Below, one piece after another: positions 24,301 to 36,408 of a stretch of 64,000 bases of DNA. The stretch is from Prostheceraeus crozeri (lineage: Eukaryota > Platyhelminthes > Polycladida > Euryleptidae). The notes under the pieces were generated by a model. That model saw only the letters and a program-made list of their open reading frames with translations. It was not told the origin of the DNA and ran no database searches. Positions within the stretch are counted from its first letter, which is position 1. Each line of letters starts with the position of its first letter. A program made the position numbers and the translations under genes. The stretch spans positions 186,001-250,000 of the forward strand of contig CAJQUW010006804.1 in the NCBI GenBank assembly GCA_907163375.1, read 5' to 3'.

Positions 24301-24644
24301 GGCATACTATTCACTCATTCAAAGCGGTGCGCATTTAGCGACAACTTCTGCCTTGAATTCACTGATTTGATGGCACAGAGTCGAATTTGAAGTGTCTAGT
24401 CAAATTCATGCTACATGTCCAACTATTCCCTGAAGATCTCTGGTCAAGGGTGTATTGTACGTGTATAAGCTACGGTAAATATGAAAAATCTGCTGATATT
24501 TCTATGGCAACATTAATTTTGATCAAAGACATCTATGATTAAAAGCACATTTACACGGGTCCCTGTTTATATGTCCTTGCTTTGATACACGGCATCCATG
24601 GACTCCATGCTTCATCTCCAGATAGTATCTAGATATCAATGGAT
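21367..24644. other. No gene recognised; short direct repeats and a weak open frame
   Basis: About 21775-21850 has three imperfect repeats around a GACCAGGGCTGTAAAGT-like motif. On the minus strand 22168-22422 is open for 84 codons with a somewhat protein-like composition (KLHIFILDDEMVPLYCWNNK) but matches no family I know. About 23176-23213 has two copies of ATATCTCTTC-T/A-TATAA. Otherwise AT-rich non-coding sequence. Confidence 0.4.
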
Positions 24645-24750
24645 AATGATATCCAAAACCTGCGCTAATGATATCCAAAATCTCCGGTAATTATATTCAA
24701 AATCTCCGCTAATTGTATTTAAAATATCCGCTAATGATATTCAAAATTGC
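24645..24750. repeat. Minisatellite, about 26-bp unit x4
   Basis: Four imperfect tandem copies of a unit close to AATGATATCCAAAATCTCCG plus CT. Copies differ by small substitutions. No coding role is apparent. Confidence 0.75.
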
Positions 24751-26689
24751 TAGTGTCTATGTTGCAATTGATGTAATTGGTATTCGTTGGATATATCAAA
24801 TAACGATATATGATGTGCGCATAGACAAATGACTCGTCTCTGCTTCGCTAGGACTCGCTGATTCTCAGTGCATATCTCCTATGCTGGGGTAGTTATCTGA
24901 TACATATAGCAGCTTTGAAATGACCCATTAATCACAATTCACTCTGGATAGGGGTCCTGGAGCACCCTGTACATATTTTGATATTGCACAGAACTGTTAT
25001 AGCTACGACTCAAATCTTTGTGACTTTTGGTTTCTACGTATTTCTGATAGCCAACTCATATTTTATCAAATTTGGTCCATGGAAACATCATAAATGCGAC
25101 CTTTAAAAAGAGCTTTTGAAAATCAAGAATTTTTGTCTATTTCCTGCAAAATAAAGCATCTTAGCCAATTCAAATAAGTGATAGATCATTGACAAAGCAA
25201 ATGTGAAGCTGTTATCAACATGTTCATTCATCAACAAGTTCATTTATACAACCATTTTATGAACATCATCAAAGTCATGTAAACACTACTCATACAAGCT
25301 TTATAAGTAATAATGTCAGCTTTATGTAACAAATACATGTATTGAATCCCAAGTGAAAAAATGGACAGATTCTACCGCATCTCAATATTTTTGGCAGATT
25401 CGTTCATTAATTGGGATAAACAGTGCTGCATTTTCCGGCAAAGTTCATAACTAAGATAGTAGTAAATTTTCAAAAATATCTTCTTGAGTTGTATTCAGCA
25501 CCCCTTAACTACCGCCATTTTCACGTGCCAACTGATCAAAGCGCATCGCTTATCACAGTCATCTATCATCAAAATCCAACTCATATTCTCGAAAAATAGT
25601 GGAATTCATTGAATTTCTATTTACAGTAAAAAGATGACCGAGTTTTCAAAAATTGATATAACCACTGAAACGAGCCAATTGTACTACCCAGTACTCCGAG
25701 CTCAAAATAGCCCGAGTAAAGAAGGGTTAAAATTTTTTCTCTGTCAGCGCACCTAGGGTTTAGGGTTATTGATACCATGCATGGTTATACATTTGGATAA
25801 ACCGCTGCCAAATTTTGGTAAACAACACACGGCGGTCTTGAAATAAAAGAGAATGTTTTTAACTATTTAGGAGTAATGTCTTGTGCTAAGTAGCATATTG
25901 ACTTCAAAACGTGTAAGTTGTCAGTAAATGGTCCGTTACTAACAGACACAATGATTTTCTGTCGGTCACTCGATGATGAAGAATTTACAGTCAAATTCAT
26001 CCAGACGGTGGGTATGATGGACACAGCTTGATGCTAATAATAGAACGAACATGGACCAATGTTTCCGATGTTGAGGGAAATAACCCTCTAGAACCTAGTG
26101 GAGACTGCGTTTAGTACCAAAATCATTGGATACATAAATTTTTGAGCACCTAGTCTCTCTTGTTTTGATGTAATTATTTTGAAATAACAAACATAATCCA
26201 AAACTTTCTGTCTCAATATCCAAAATACGCATGTTGATAGACTTGCAGTGAACGTGTGCATTTTATTCAAAGACTAAAACCATTTTGCAAGACAATGTTA
26301 ATTTTTAGCTGTAGTGCTAATAAGTAGATCAATGTCGCCATGAAGCATAATAAGGTCGCTTTCAACATTCAAACACATGAAGAAGCTTACTCATGCAAAA
26401 TTAGCTCAGTATATAGAGATAGGAATTGATTTGATATGATATGAATATGATGAAGAAGCTTAGTGGCAGAATTAAACAAAATTTTTGACGATGGCAGGCA
26501 AAATTTATGGTTTATGTCAGCAGAAAGTCAATGTGTCTCTTTACACTCGTGAGACGATGACTTCATATGGTTGCATCCATAGAAATCTGACACTATACAA
26601 ACTTGAAAGACTAAAACGACCATGCAAACTCAAAGTGATAGTGCGTTGCGGTCACGTGTTGCCAACAGCTTTTTATCGATGACGGCTTC
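24751..26689. other. No gene recognised
   Basis: Non-coding AT-rich sequence. Near 26300-26680 short stretches (GTAGATCAATGT, GACGATGGCA-GCAAAATTT, CATAGAAATCTGAC) echo parts of the composite repeat that follows, suggesting an older, heavily decayed copy on this side. Confidence 0.4.
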
Positions 26690-27160
26690 CAGTGGCCTCC
26701 AATGACAGGCCAATGTAAGAGCTACAGTCGTTTTCTTCCTAAATTCGTTTACGAGCCTCTTCTGCTTGCAAAAATGATATTCACAGAACTTCATAAAACA
26801 CGTTTTGTTTAGTTAAGAATTTGAGCAGCAGATTGTCATTGAGATGGACAATTTGCTTCTTACTTCAATTGTATTCCAACCAGTGTAAACGGTATCTACA
26901 CCACTTAAGTGCATGATGTATTTTGGTCATCATTGCTCATCGTTTTTGTTTCATGCTATTGCTGTTTCAGTTTCATGCATGTTGCTGACCATTTCATCTC
27001 GTCACATCAACGCTAGTCATGATCTGCTATGAATCAGTTCAATATCTATTCAGTCCTTTCTTTCAGCATCTATTTCAAATGACAGGTCCAAATCATCATA
27101 GAAAATCATATCGAGTCATAGAAATCGAGTGCGCCTTGCTATAAGTTAGTGAGACTCACA
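26690..27160 (+). repeat. Diverged relative of the composite-unit left arm
   Basis: Matches 27700-28680 of unit 1 in order. It has GTTTTCTTCCTAAATTCG, then CAAAAATG-ATTCACAGAA, then ACACGTTTTGTTTA, then GCAGAT, then TTCAATATCTATTCA near 27040. Relative to unit 1 it lacks the roughly 545-bp sub-repeat between the first two blocks. It is clearly more diverged than the three tandem units, so it probably predates them. Confidence 0.65.
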
Positions 27161-27764
27161 CAGATAAATTGCCTTGCCTGCGTGCTTGGGTCTTGAGATG
27201 ACTTTCTTCAATAGCCTACTGATGCTCATGTCCAGAACCAGTCTCGAGGGGCAAGAAGACCAATTTTCACATTGAACGCAATACAAATTCAAGCCTGAAT
27301 TCTGACGAACTGGCGCATTGACACCACATTTTACTTACAGAGTCAGCAAATTTAGATGGTGAAGAGTCAAGCGGTGTGAATAATATTTCCATTTGACGAA
27401 TTTATCACGGAGAAAAATTAAGTCAAAGATAGGTACTTTTCACTTCACATGCCTGTCTGTAATCTGACCGCTGAAGTTCGTGGGTTCTCTGATAAGAACT
27501 GATTCTGCAATGTGCGCATTCGATCAATCGCAGAAGCCAAAGAGAGACGAATATCTATGTCAACTTCTATCACTTGCTGCCATTGCATGCAATGGCTGGA
27601 ATAGGATTATGTCCGCATAGACTAACCCACACACAAACGAATCCATCATCTCTGTGGTGGGAAAAGAGTGGACAAGCTGTTAATGCGAGACTACTGACAT
27701 TTTCTTCCTAAATTCGCGCAAGAGATTCTTATTATTTTTCATATGGAATTGTCACATAACATCA

Positions 27765-28325
27765 GTAAGGTGCAACAACGCTTCAGTAATTTGATTCTTT
27801 TGGCAATCTAGTAGCACTTACTTAGATCGGTGTCTGACGTAGCACTTAAAATGACCACCGACAAACACAATCCGAGAGCAACTGACATTTTCTTCCTAAA
27901 TTCGTACACAACCTTTTTATCATTTTTAATATCGAGATTGTCATCCAACATCAGTAAAATGACAATTCTTAAGTTGTACCTCTCTCCGGTCGTCTTGCAA
28001 GTTACAGAGCCTCACACATCACAAAATCCCATATGCTTATGTAGATCCATGTGCTTCCGAGTTTCATGCACTCATTGACGCTATGATCCAGCTTACATTC
28101 GAAAACTCAAAATGAAATATGTCATTTTTATGATTATGACTGCACTTTTAGGGCAGAATTTTCCATCATCAGGCAGAAATGCGACATTTCTTATTACCGG
28201 TATTTTGACCGATTTGTTGCTAAAGATAATGAAAGTGTCATAACAACCGATGTTATTATCGCAGATAAAGAAACAGTCTCTCCTGATCACAAAAATGGCA
28301 TTCACAGAATTTATTTTAGTTACAA
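27765..28325 (-). repeat. Left inverted arm of unit 1
   Basis: Reverse complement of 30506-31063 with few differences over about 560 bp. The axis lies near 29415. Confidence 0.88.
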
Positions 28326-28671
28326 CACGTTTTGTTTATTGACTTTGTGAATTACGTAGCAGATGGTAAATGTGAAATAGACGATTGGTATTTTAATTTC
28401 TATTCGACTTCTTGCGTCTACTGTATTCCGACAAGACGGCTTCTGGATCAACTGCGTGTGTGGACTGATTTCGGTCATTCTTGGTTATTGTTTTAGTTTC
28501 TAGCAGGCCATATCACCTTGTCAGATCAGCGCTAATGGTGATCTGAAATGAATCCGTTCAATATCTATTCAACAAGAGTTCCATTTTTCAGTATTTAGTT
28601 CAATCGACAGACTTATCCATAGAAATCCGACTTATAGCTTTGCGCAAGTTAATGGGACTACAATGGACCAT

Positions 28672-30414
28672 GGGCTTGTCTTATAACACGTCATTAATTA
28701 AATAGAACCTTAATGAAGCCTCATTTAACTGTCATTAAACGGATACCGTCCATAGACGCGTCATTTATTTTGCTTCATTTAACTGTCATCATCTTTTAAT
28801 GGAGGGGTGTTCACGAATTCGTGATAAAAAATGTCATTCATTAATGGAAGCTAAATGAAAGCAGAATATTTAAAGGATGGTAAGACCTTCATTATCGCAT
28901 AAATGTCAGGCACATCGAGCAAGAGTTGCTAATGTAAGACAACAACTCTTATTGAATTATCGCTTTCAAACGCATAACAGAGTCCATGAGATGATTTACT
29001 TTCAGAATCAGATGACCAAAGATCTTATCTTGGTTTGGCTATAACTGCGTGTACAATGTACATGCATGCCGATGCACGGTATGTATGTTATCGACCCATA
29101 GGAATCCCACGGGCCCACAGACCTAAAACAATCATTTTCAAAAGAACAGCTTGGTATGTCAATCTGCATTTTGTTTCATGCATGTTCATATTGATTACTA
29201 AGTCAAAGCTATGAAAATGTTAATTCATCATACAAATAATACGAAGGCTTTACTGCTATTAAACTGAAAAATGTTTCTTTATTCTGCTGAAATGTTAACA
29301 TTTTCCGGGCCCATAGGAAACCCAACGGCCCATGGGCCTACGTTATCGCTCCAGGCCCATCCCAGGTCCACAGTCCTTCCATGGGGCATTTCTGTAAATT
29401 CGTCCCTTGTCCACTGTGCTTGGAATAACCTTGCAATTAATGGAAGAATTAGAAGAGTTTATTTTGTCACGATCACATAATTGGTCAAGATTAGTGCCGA
29501 TTTGCCAACCTCCTGTCAACTCAGTGAGACTCGATCCCTGGACAATTTCGCTTTCACTTGAACCGTGGTACTATTATTAACCGAGCGAGTTCGGATTTAG
29601 CTAATCTTACAGTTTATTGCACAAGACCTTTCCATATTAATTGCTTCGATGTCCATGGATTGCTGGGTTCAGAATGAATAACTTATTTACGTCATTTATG
29701 AATGAAATCCAAGATGTCTGAATGGAAAACGAGGTTAAACAAATTTAATGAACTCTATGTTTTATTGTCAGAATGTGTCAAAATGACATCATGAAATCCC
29801 GCTACACGCGAGGTTCTGAAAGATTAATAGAAGGCCCTTTTCGAGTTGCCAAATCGATGTGACCTTGGCAACTCGAAAAGGTGATTATTTGCAAAAATTT
29901 ACACTTTTTACATGAACTTCGTCAAGGTCTCTTCGAAATTTTTAGTCGGTCAGAGCTCGATTATTTTTTTGGAAAACCGACAATTCTAAGTTTGAAAACA
30001 AATTAGTAAATTGCAATTGCGTGTAATTTGTGATTACGTTTCATCCAAAATATTTTGATAAAACCAAAAGTTTAGATTTCTTTGTTTTACTGTTTGGTCA
30101 TGCACAGGAAAATTTAAAATGTCGAAAAGCCCATGCATACAGTTAATTCTTTTGATGTTGATGTCCAATTTCTTTTTCCTATCTCTAGTGTAGTCTTTCT
30201 GTTAATGTCTTTCCATATTTAGAAAATTGTTGGCCGAAGATTATACGTATTCTCTTAATGAGATTCAGAAGAAAGCATTCTAAAAGACACAGTTAAAAGC
30301 GAGTTTCTTTGATCACCGAAATTGTAGATCTTTTACCTGTGATTGCACGGTTTCATTAAACTGTCTTTAACGTTTACTGACGGTTAAACGAATGACGCGT
30401 TGTAGGACAAGCCC
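28672..30414. mobile_element. Core inverted-repeat element, unit 1
   Basis: The core begins GGGCTTGTCTTATAACACGT and ends with ACGCGTTGTAGGACAAGCCC, inverted over about 25 bp, with weaker TTTAATGA/TCATTAAA-type motifs further in at both sides. The 1743 bp hold no credible coding region; a 69-codon open frame at 29271-29480 is probably chance. Inside is a perfect 15-bp hairpin (29837-29880) and a cluster of GGCCCA/TGGGCC words (29090-29360). The bases just outside are AT on the left and AAT on the right. Comparison with 51559-51600 suggests a 2-3 bp AT-rich target duplication. The superfamily is unknown to me. Confidence 0.75.
29837..29880. repeat. Perfect 15-bp hairpin in core element
   Basis: The arms CTTTTCGAGTTGCCA and TGGCAACTCGAAAAG flank a 14-nt loop. 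The same hairpin occurs in units 2 (33162-33205) and 3 (37574-37617). The right arm word also occurs alone at 46345-46359. Confidence 0.9.
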
Positions 30415-30505
30415 AATAGCTGTTTGTTGATGGCAAAATTTCAACTGCTCGGTCAGATATCGATCAATGTAAATGTTGCTGGATCTTATGAAGAATTAAA
30501 ACGTG

Positions 30506-31063
30506 TTGCACCTACAATAAATTCTGTGAATACCATTTTTGTGATCAGGAGAGACTGTTTCTTTATCTGCGATAATAACATCGGTTGTTATGACACTTTC
30601 ATTATCTTTAGCAACAAATCGGTCAAAATACCGGTAATAAGAAATGTCGCATTTCTGCCTGATGATGGAAAATTCTGCCCTAAAAGTGCAGTCATAATCA
30701 TAAAAATGACATATCTCATTTTGAGTTTTCGAATGTAAGCTGGATCATAGCGTCAATGAGTGCATGAAACTCGGAAGCACATGGATCTACATAAGCATAT
30801 GGGATTTTGTGATGTGTGAGGCTCTGTAACTTGCAAGACGACCGGAGAGAGGTACAACTTAAGAATTGTCATTTTACTGATGTTGGATGACAATCTCGAT
30901 ATTAAAAATGATAAAAAGGTTGTGTACGAATTTAGGAAGAAAATGTCAGTTGCTCTCGGATTGCGTTTGTTGGTGGCCATTTTAAGTGCTCCGTCAGACA
31001 CCGATCTAAGTAAGCTACTAGATTGCCAAAAGAATCAAATTAGTGAAACCTTGTTGTACCTAA
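30506..31063 (+). repeat. Right inverted arm of unit 1
   Basis: Inverted partner of 27765-28325. It is followed by a diverged direct copy of itself (about 31070-31505): both begin with a TTCT-TGAATACCATTTTTGT block and end with GAATTTAGGA-GAAAATGTCA. Confidence 0.88.
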
Positions 31064-31996
31064 AAGAAATTCTTTGAATACCATTTTTGTAAGCTGAAGA
31101 ATATCCCTTTTCAACTATAAAATAAAACTCGTTGTCATAGCGCTTTCTTCACTTCAACAGAAAATTCGCCAAGCGATGTATTGTCAGAAATATCGCATTT
31201 CTAGCTTCTGTGGTAGATATCTACCCTATAAGTGGAATAATGGTCACAAAAATGACAAATTCCATTCTGAGTTATTAGATGAATGTTGGATCATTACGTC
31301 ATTAAGTTATAAAGTGCATCATACTCGGAAGTGCATGGATCTATATAAACAAATGGAATTTTGCGATGTTTGACGCTCCGTAACTTGCAATGCGACTGTG
31401 CAGCTTGAGAATTCTCGTTTTACTGTTGTTAGGTGACAATCTGCAAATGAAAAATAATAAAAACATTGAGTGCGAATTTAGGAGGAAAATGTCAGTAGCT
31501 TATTGTCACTAAATATAAAATTATTTTATAAAATGGTCACTAATATCAATTAAATGTCCAAATCTGTGTAGAAAACAAGATTATTAAAGAAAAAAGTAAT
31601 TGTTTTTTAATGTCTTGAAAATTCATTGCTGGTCAGTTGACCTACAAGACTATCAAACGTCAATTGTAAAAATATTTCATAGAAAATGTTAAAAAAAAAG
31701 ACAAGCTTTAATTTAAAGCGATAACTTGTCAAACAACAAACAATAGAACTGTCAGCATTGATCTATGTCACTACCTTACTGAGAAGCTGAAATTGTCATC
31801 AACAAACGGCTGTTGTACAAACGGCTGTAAATTAAGTCAAAGATAGGTACTTTCAATCTCTATCAATCTCAATCGAATCCGTTCAATATCTATTCAACAA
31901 GAGTTCCATTTTTCAGTATTTAGTTCAATCGACAGACTTATCCATAGAAATCCGACTTATAGCTTTGCGCAAGTTAATGGGACTACAATGGACCAT

Positions 31997-33739
31997 GGGC
32001 TTGTCTTATAACACGTCATTAATTAAATAGAACCTTAATGAAGCCTCATTTAACTGTCATTAAACGGATACCGTCCATAGACGCGTCATTTATTTTGCTT
32101 CATTTAACTGTCATCATCTTTTAATGGAGGGGTGTTCACGAATTCGTGATAAAAAATGTCATTCATTAATGGAAGCTAAATGAAAGCAGAATATTTAAAG
32201 GATGGTAAGACCTTCATTATCGCATAAATGTCAGGCACATCGAGCAAGAGTTGCTAATGTAAGACAACAACTCTTATTGAATTATCGCTTTCAAACGCAT
32301 AACAGAGTCCATGAGATGATTTACTTTCAGAATCAGATGACCAAAGATCTTATCTTGGTTTGGCTATAACTGCGTGTACAATGTACATGCATGCCGATGC
32401 ACGGTATGTATGTTATCGACCCATAGGAATCCCACGGGCCCACAGACCTAAAACAATCATTTTCAAAAGAACAGCTTGGTATGTCAATCTGCATTTTGTT
32501 TCATGCATGTTCATATTGATTACTAAGTCAAAGCTATGAAAATGTTAATTCATCATACAAATAATACGAAGGCTTTACTGCTATTAAACTGAAAAATGTT
32601 TCTTTATTCTGCTGAAATGTTAACATTTTCCGGGCCCATAGGAAACCCAACGGCCCATGGGCCTACGTTATCGCTCCAGGCCCATCCCAGGTCCACAGTC
32701 CTTCCATGGGGCATTTCTGTAAATTCGTCCCTTGTCCACTGTGCTTGGAATAACCTTGCAATTAATGGAAGAATTAGAAGAGTTTATTTTGTCACGATCA
32801 CATAATTGGTCAAGATTAGTGCCGATTTGCCAACCTCCTGTCAACTCAGTGAGACTCGATCCCTGGACAATTTCGCTTTCACTTGAACCGTGGTACTATT
32901 ATTAACCGAGCGAGTTCGGATTTAGCTAATCTTACAGTTTATTGCACAAGACCTTTCCATATTAATTGCTTCGATGTCCATGGATTGCTGGGTTCAGAAT
33001 GAATAACTTATTTACGTCATTTATGAATGAAATCCAAGATGTCTGAATGGAAAACGAGGTTAAACAAATTTAATGAACTCTATGTTTTATTGTCAGAATG
33101 TGTCAAAATGACATCATGAAATCCCGCTACACGCGAGGTTCTGAAAGATTAATAGAAGGCCCTTTTCGAGTTGCCAAATCGATGTGACCTTGGCAACTCG
33201 AAAAGGTGATTATTTGCAAAAATTTACACTTTTTACATGAACTTCGTCAAGGTCTCTTCGAAATTTTTAGTCGGTCAGAGCTCGATTATTTTTTTGGAAA
33301 ACCGACAATTCTAAGTTTGAAAACAAATTAGTAAATTGCAATTGCGTGTAATTTGTGATTACGTTTCATCCAAAATATTTTGATAAAACCAAAAGTTTAG
33401 ATTTCTTTGTTTTACTGTTTGGTCATGCACAGGAAAATTTAAAATGTCGAAAAGCCCATGCATACAGTTAATTCTTTTGATGTTGATGTCCAATTTCTTT
33501 TTCCTATCTCTAGTGTAGTCTTTCTGTTAATGTCTTTCCATATTTAGAAAATTGTTGGCCGAAGATTATACGTATTCTCTTAATGAGATTCAGAAGAAAG
33601 CATTCTAAAAGACACAGTTAAAAGCGAGTTTCTTTGATCACCGAAATTGTAGATCTTTTACCTGTGATTGCACGGTTTCATTAAACTGTCTTTAACGTTT
33701 ACTGACGGTTAAACGAATGACGCGTTGTAGGACAAGCCC
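31997..33739. mobile_element. Core inverted-repeat element, unit 2
   Basis: Same ends and same length as the core of unit 1, offset by exactly 3325 bp. Very few substitutions. Confidence 0.8.
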
Positions 33740-33830
33740 AATAGCTGTTTGTTGATGGCAAAATTTCAACTGCTCGGTCAGATATCGATCAATGTAAATG
33801 TTGCTGGATCTTATGAAGAATTAAAACGTG

Positions 33831-34388
33831 TTGCACCTACAATAAATTCTGTGAATACCATTTTTGTGATCAGGAGAGACTGTTTCTTTATCTGCGATAA
33901 TAACATAGGTTGTTATGACGCTTTCATTATCTTTAGCAACAAATCGGTCAAAATACCGGTAATAAGAAATGTCGCATTTCTGCCTGATGATGGAAAATTC
34001 TGCCCTAAAAGTGCAATCATAATCATAAAAATGACATATCTCATTTTGAGTTTTCGAATGTAAGCTGGATCATAGCGTCAATGAGTGCATGAAACTCGGA
34101 AGCACATGGATCTACATAAGCATATGGGATTTTGTGATGTTTGAGGCTCTGTAACTTGCAAGACGACCGGAGAGAGGTACAACTTAAGAATTGTCATTTT
34201 ACTGATGTTGGATGACAATCTCGATATTAAAAATGATAAAAAGGTTGTGTACGAATTTAGGAAGAAAATGTCAGTTGCTCTCGGATTGCGTTTGTTGGTG
34301 GCCATTTTAAGTGCTCCGTCAGACACCGATCTAAGTAAGCTACTAGATTGCCAAAAGAATCAAATTAGTGAAACCTTGTTGTACCTAA
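33831..34388 (+). repeat. Right arm of unit 2
   Basis: Corresponds to 30506-31063. It has no inverted partner within its own unit because the left arm was deleted. Confidence 0.85.
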
Positions 34389-35501
34389 AGAAATTCTTTG
34401 AATACCATTTTTGTAAGCTGAAGAATATCCTTTTTCAACTATAAAATAAAACTCGTTGTCATAGCGCTTTCTTCACTTCAACAGAAAATTCGCCAAGCGA
34501 TGTATTGTCAGAAATATCGCATTTCTAGCTTCTGTGGTAGATATCTACCCTATAAGTGGAATAATGGTCACAAAAATGACAAATTCCATTCTGAGTTATT
34601 AGATGAATGTTGGATCATTACGTCATTAAGTTATAAAGTGCATCATACTCGGAAGTGCATGGATCTATATAAACAAATGGAATTTTGCGATGTTTGACGC
34701 TCCGTAACTTGCAATGCGACTGTGCAGCTTGAGAATTCTCGTTTTACTGATGTTAGGTGACAATCTGCAAATGAACAATAATAAAAACATTGAGTGCGAA
34801 TTTAGGAGGAAAATGTCAGTAGCTTATTGTCACTAAATATAAAATTATTTTATAAAATGGTCACTAATATCAATTAAATGTCCAAATCTGTGTAGAAAAC
34901 AAGATTATTAAAGAAAAAAGTAATTGTTTTTTAATGTCTTGAAAATTCATTGCTGGTCAGTTGACCTACAAAACTATCAAACGTCAATTGTAAAAATATT
35001 TCATAGAAAATGTTAAAACAAAGACAAGCTTTAATTTAAAGCGATAACTTGTCAAACAACAAACAATAGAACTGTCAGCATTGATCTATGTCACTACCTT
35101 ACTGAGAAGCTGAAATTGTCATCAACAAACGGCTGTTGTACAAGCGGCTGTAAATTAAGTCAAAGATAGGTACTTTTCACTTCACATGCCTGTCTGTAAT
35201 CTGACCGCTGAAGTTCGTGGGTTCTCTGATAAGAACTGATTCTGCAATGTGCGCATTCGATCAATCGCAGAAGCCAAATTGAGACGAATATCTATGTCAA
35301 CTTCTATCACTTGCTGCCATTGCATGCAATGGCTGGAATAGGATTATGTCCGCATAGACTAACCCATACACAAACGAATCCATCATCTCTGTGGTGGGAA
35401 AAGAGTGGACAAGCTGTTAATGCGAGACTACTGACATTTTCTTCCTAAATTCGCGCAAGAGATTCTTATTATTTTTCATATGGAATTGTCACATAACATC
35501 A

Positions 35502-36062
35502 GTAAGGTGCAACAACGCTTCAGTAATTTGATTCTTTTGGCAATCTAGTAGCACTTACTTAGATCGGTGTCTGACGTAGCACTTAAAATGACCACCGACA
35601 AACACAATCCGAGAGCAACTGACATTTTCTTCCTAAATTCGTACACAACCTTTTTATCATTTTTAATATCGAGATTGTTATCCAGCATCAGTAAAATGAC
35701 AATTCTTAAGTTGTACCTCTCTCCGGTCGTCTTGCAAGTTACAGAGCCTCAAACATCACAAAATCCCATATGCTTATGTAGATCCATGTGCTTCCGAGTT
35801 TCATGCACTCATTGACGCTATGATCCAGCTTACATTCGAAAACTCAAAATGAAATATGTCATTTTTATGATTATGACTGCACTTTTAGGGCAGAATTTTC
35901 CATCATCAGGCAGAAATGCGACATTTCTTATTACCGGTATTTTGACCGATTTGTTGCTAAAGATAATGAAAGTGTCATAACAACCGATGTTATTATCGCA
36001 GATAAAGAAACAGTCTCTCCTGATCACAAAAATGGCATTCACAGAATTTATTTTAGTTACAA
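35502..36062 (-). repeat. Left inverted arm of unit 3
   Basis: Corresponds to 27765-28325 of unit 1 with only a few differences. It pairs with 38243-38800. Confidence 0.87.
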
Positions 36063-36408
36063 CACGTTTTGTTTATTGACTTTGTGAATTACGTAGCAGA
36101 TGGTAAATGTGAAATAGACGATTGGTATTTTAACTTCTATTCGACTTCTTGCGTCTACTGTATTCCGACAAGACGGCTTCTGGATCAACTGCGTGTGTGG
36201 ACTGATTTCGGTCATTCTTGGTTATTGTTTTAGTTTCTAGCAGGCCATATCACCTTGTCAGATCAGCGCTAATGGTGATCTGAAATGAATCCGTTCAATA
36301 TCTATTCAACAAGAGTTCCATTTTTCAGTATTTAGTTCAATCGACAGACTTATCCATAGAAATCCGACTTATAGCTTTGCGCAAGTTAATGGGACTACAA
36401 TGGACCAT

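Larger units (their letters stand above)
27416..31829. repeat. Composite repeat unit 1 (4414 bp)
   Basis: First of three head-to-tail copies. It starts at AATTAAGTCAAAGATAGG and ends at CAACAAACGGCTG...TGTA. Contents in order: a left part, the left inverted arm (27765-28325), a spacer, the 1743-bp core element (28672-30414), the right inverted arm (30506-31063), a diverged second copy of the arm sub-repeat (about 31070-31505) and a tail. Sequence near 30416-30480 (TAGCTGTTTGTTGATGGCAA) is mirrored at the unit end near 31800 (ATCAACAAACGGCTG). Together they form inverted ends of the right-hand part. No coding sequence is supported; the open frames are short and recur only because the DNA is repeated. 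Confidence 0.9.
31830..35152. repeat. Composite repeat unit 2 (3323 bp, left arm deleted)
   Basis: Nearly identical to unit 1 from about 31880 to its end, with the same core (31997-33739), right arm (33831-34388), second sub-repeat (about 34394-34830) and tail. The left part is gone. After AAAGATAGGTACTTT the sequence passes through about 20 bases not found in units 1 or 3 (CAATCTCTATCAATCTCAAT) and resumes at GAATCCGTTCAATATC, which corresponds to about 28550 in unit 1. About 1.1 kb is therefore missing. Confidence 0.9.

Noticed and set aside
24950..24980. GAGCACCCTGTACAT, mariner-end-like
   Set aside because: No inverted partner nearby, so it cannot be called an element end.
25755..25770. 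AGGGTTTAGGGTT, telomere-like word
   Set aside because: Only two units and no array. Most likely chance.
29271..29480. 69-codon open frame repeated in all three units
   Set aside because: It recurs only because the DNA is triplicated. There is no domain, and the frame runs through the GGCCCA-word cluster.
30424..30738. 104-codon open frame in each right arm
   Set aside because: Its sequence is partly mirrored by an open frame in the inverted left arm, and both lie in non-coding repeat. No codon-level conservation can be argued from nearly identical copies.
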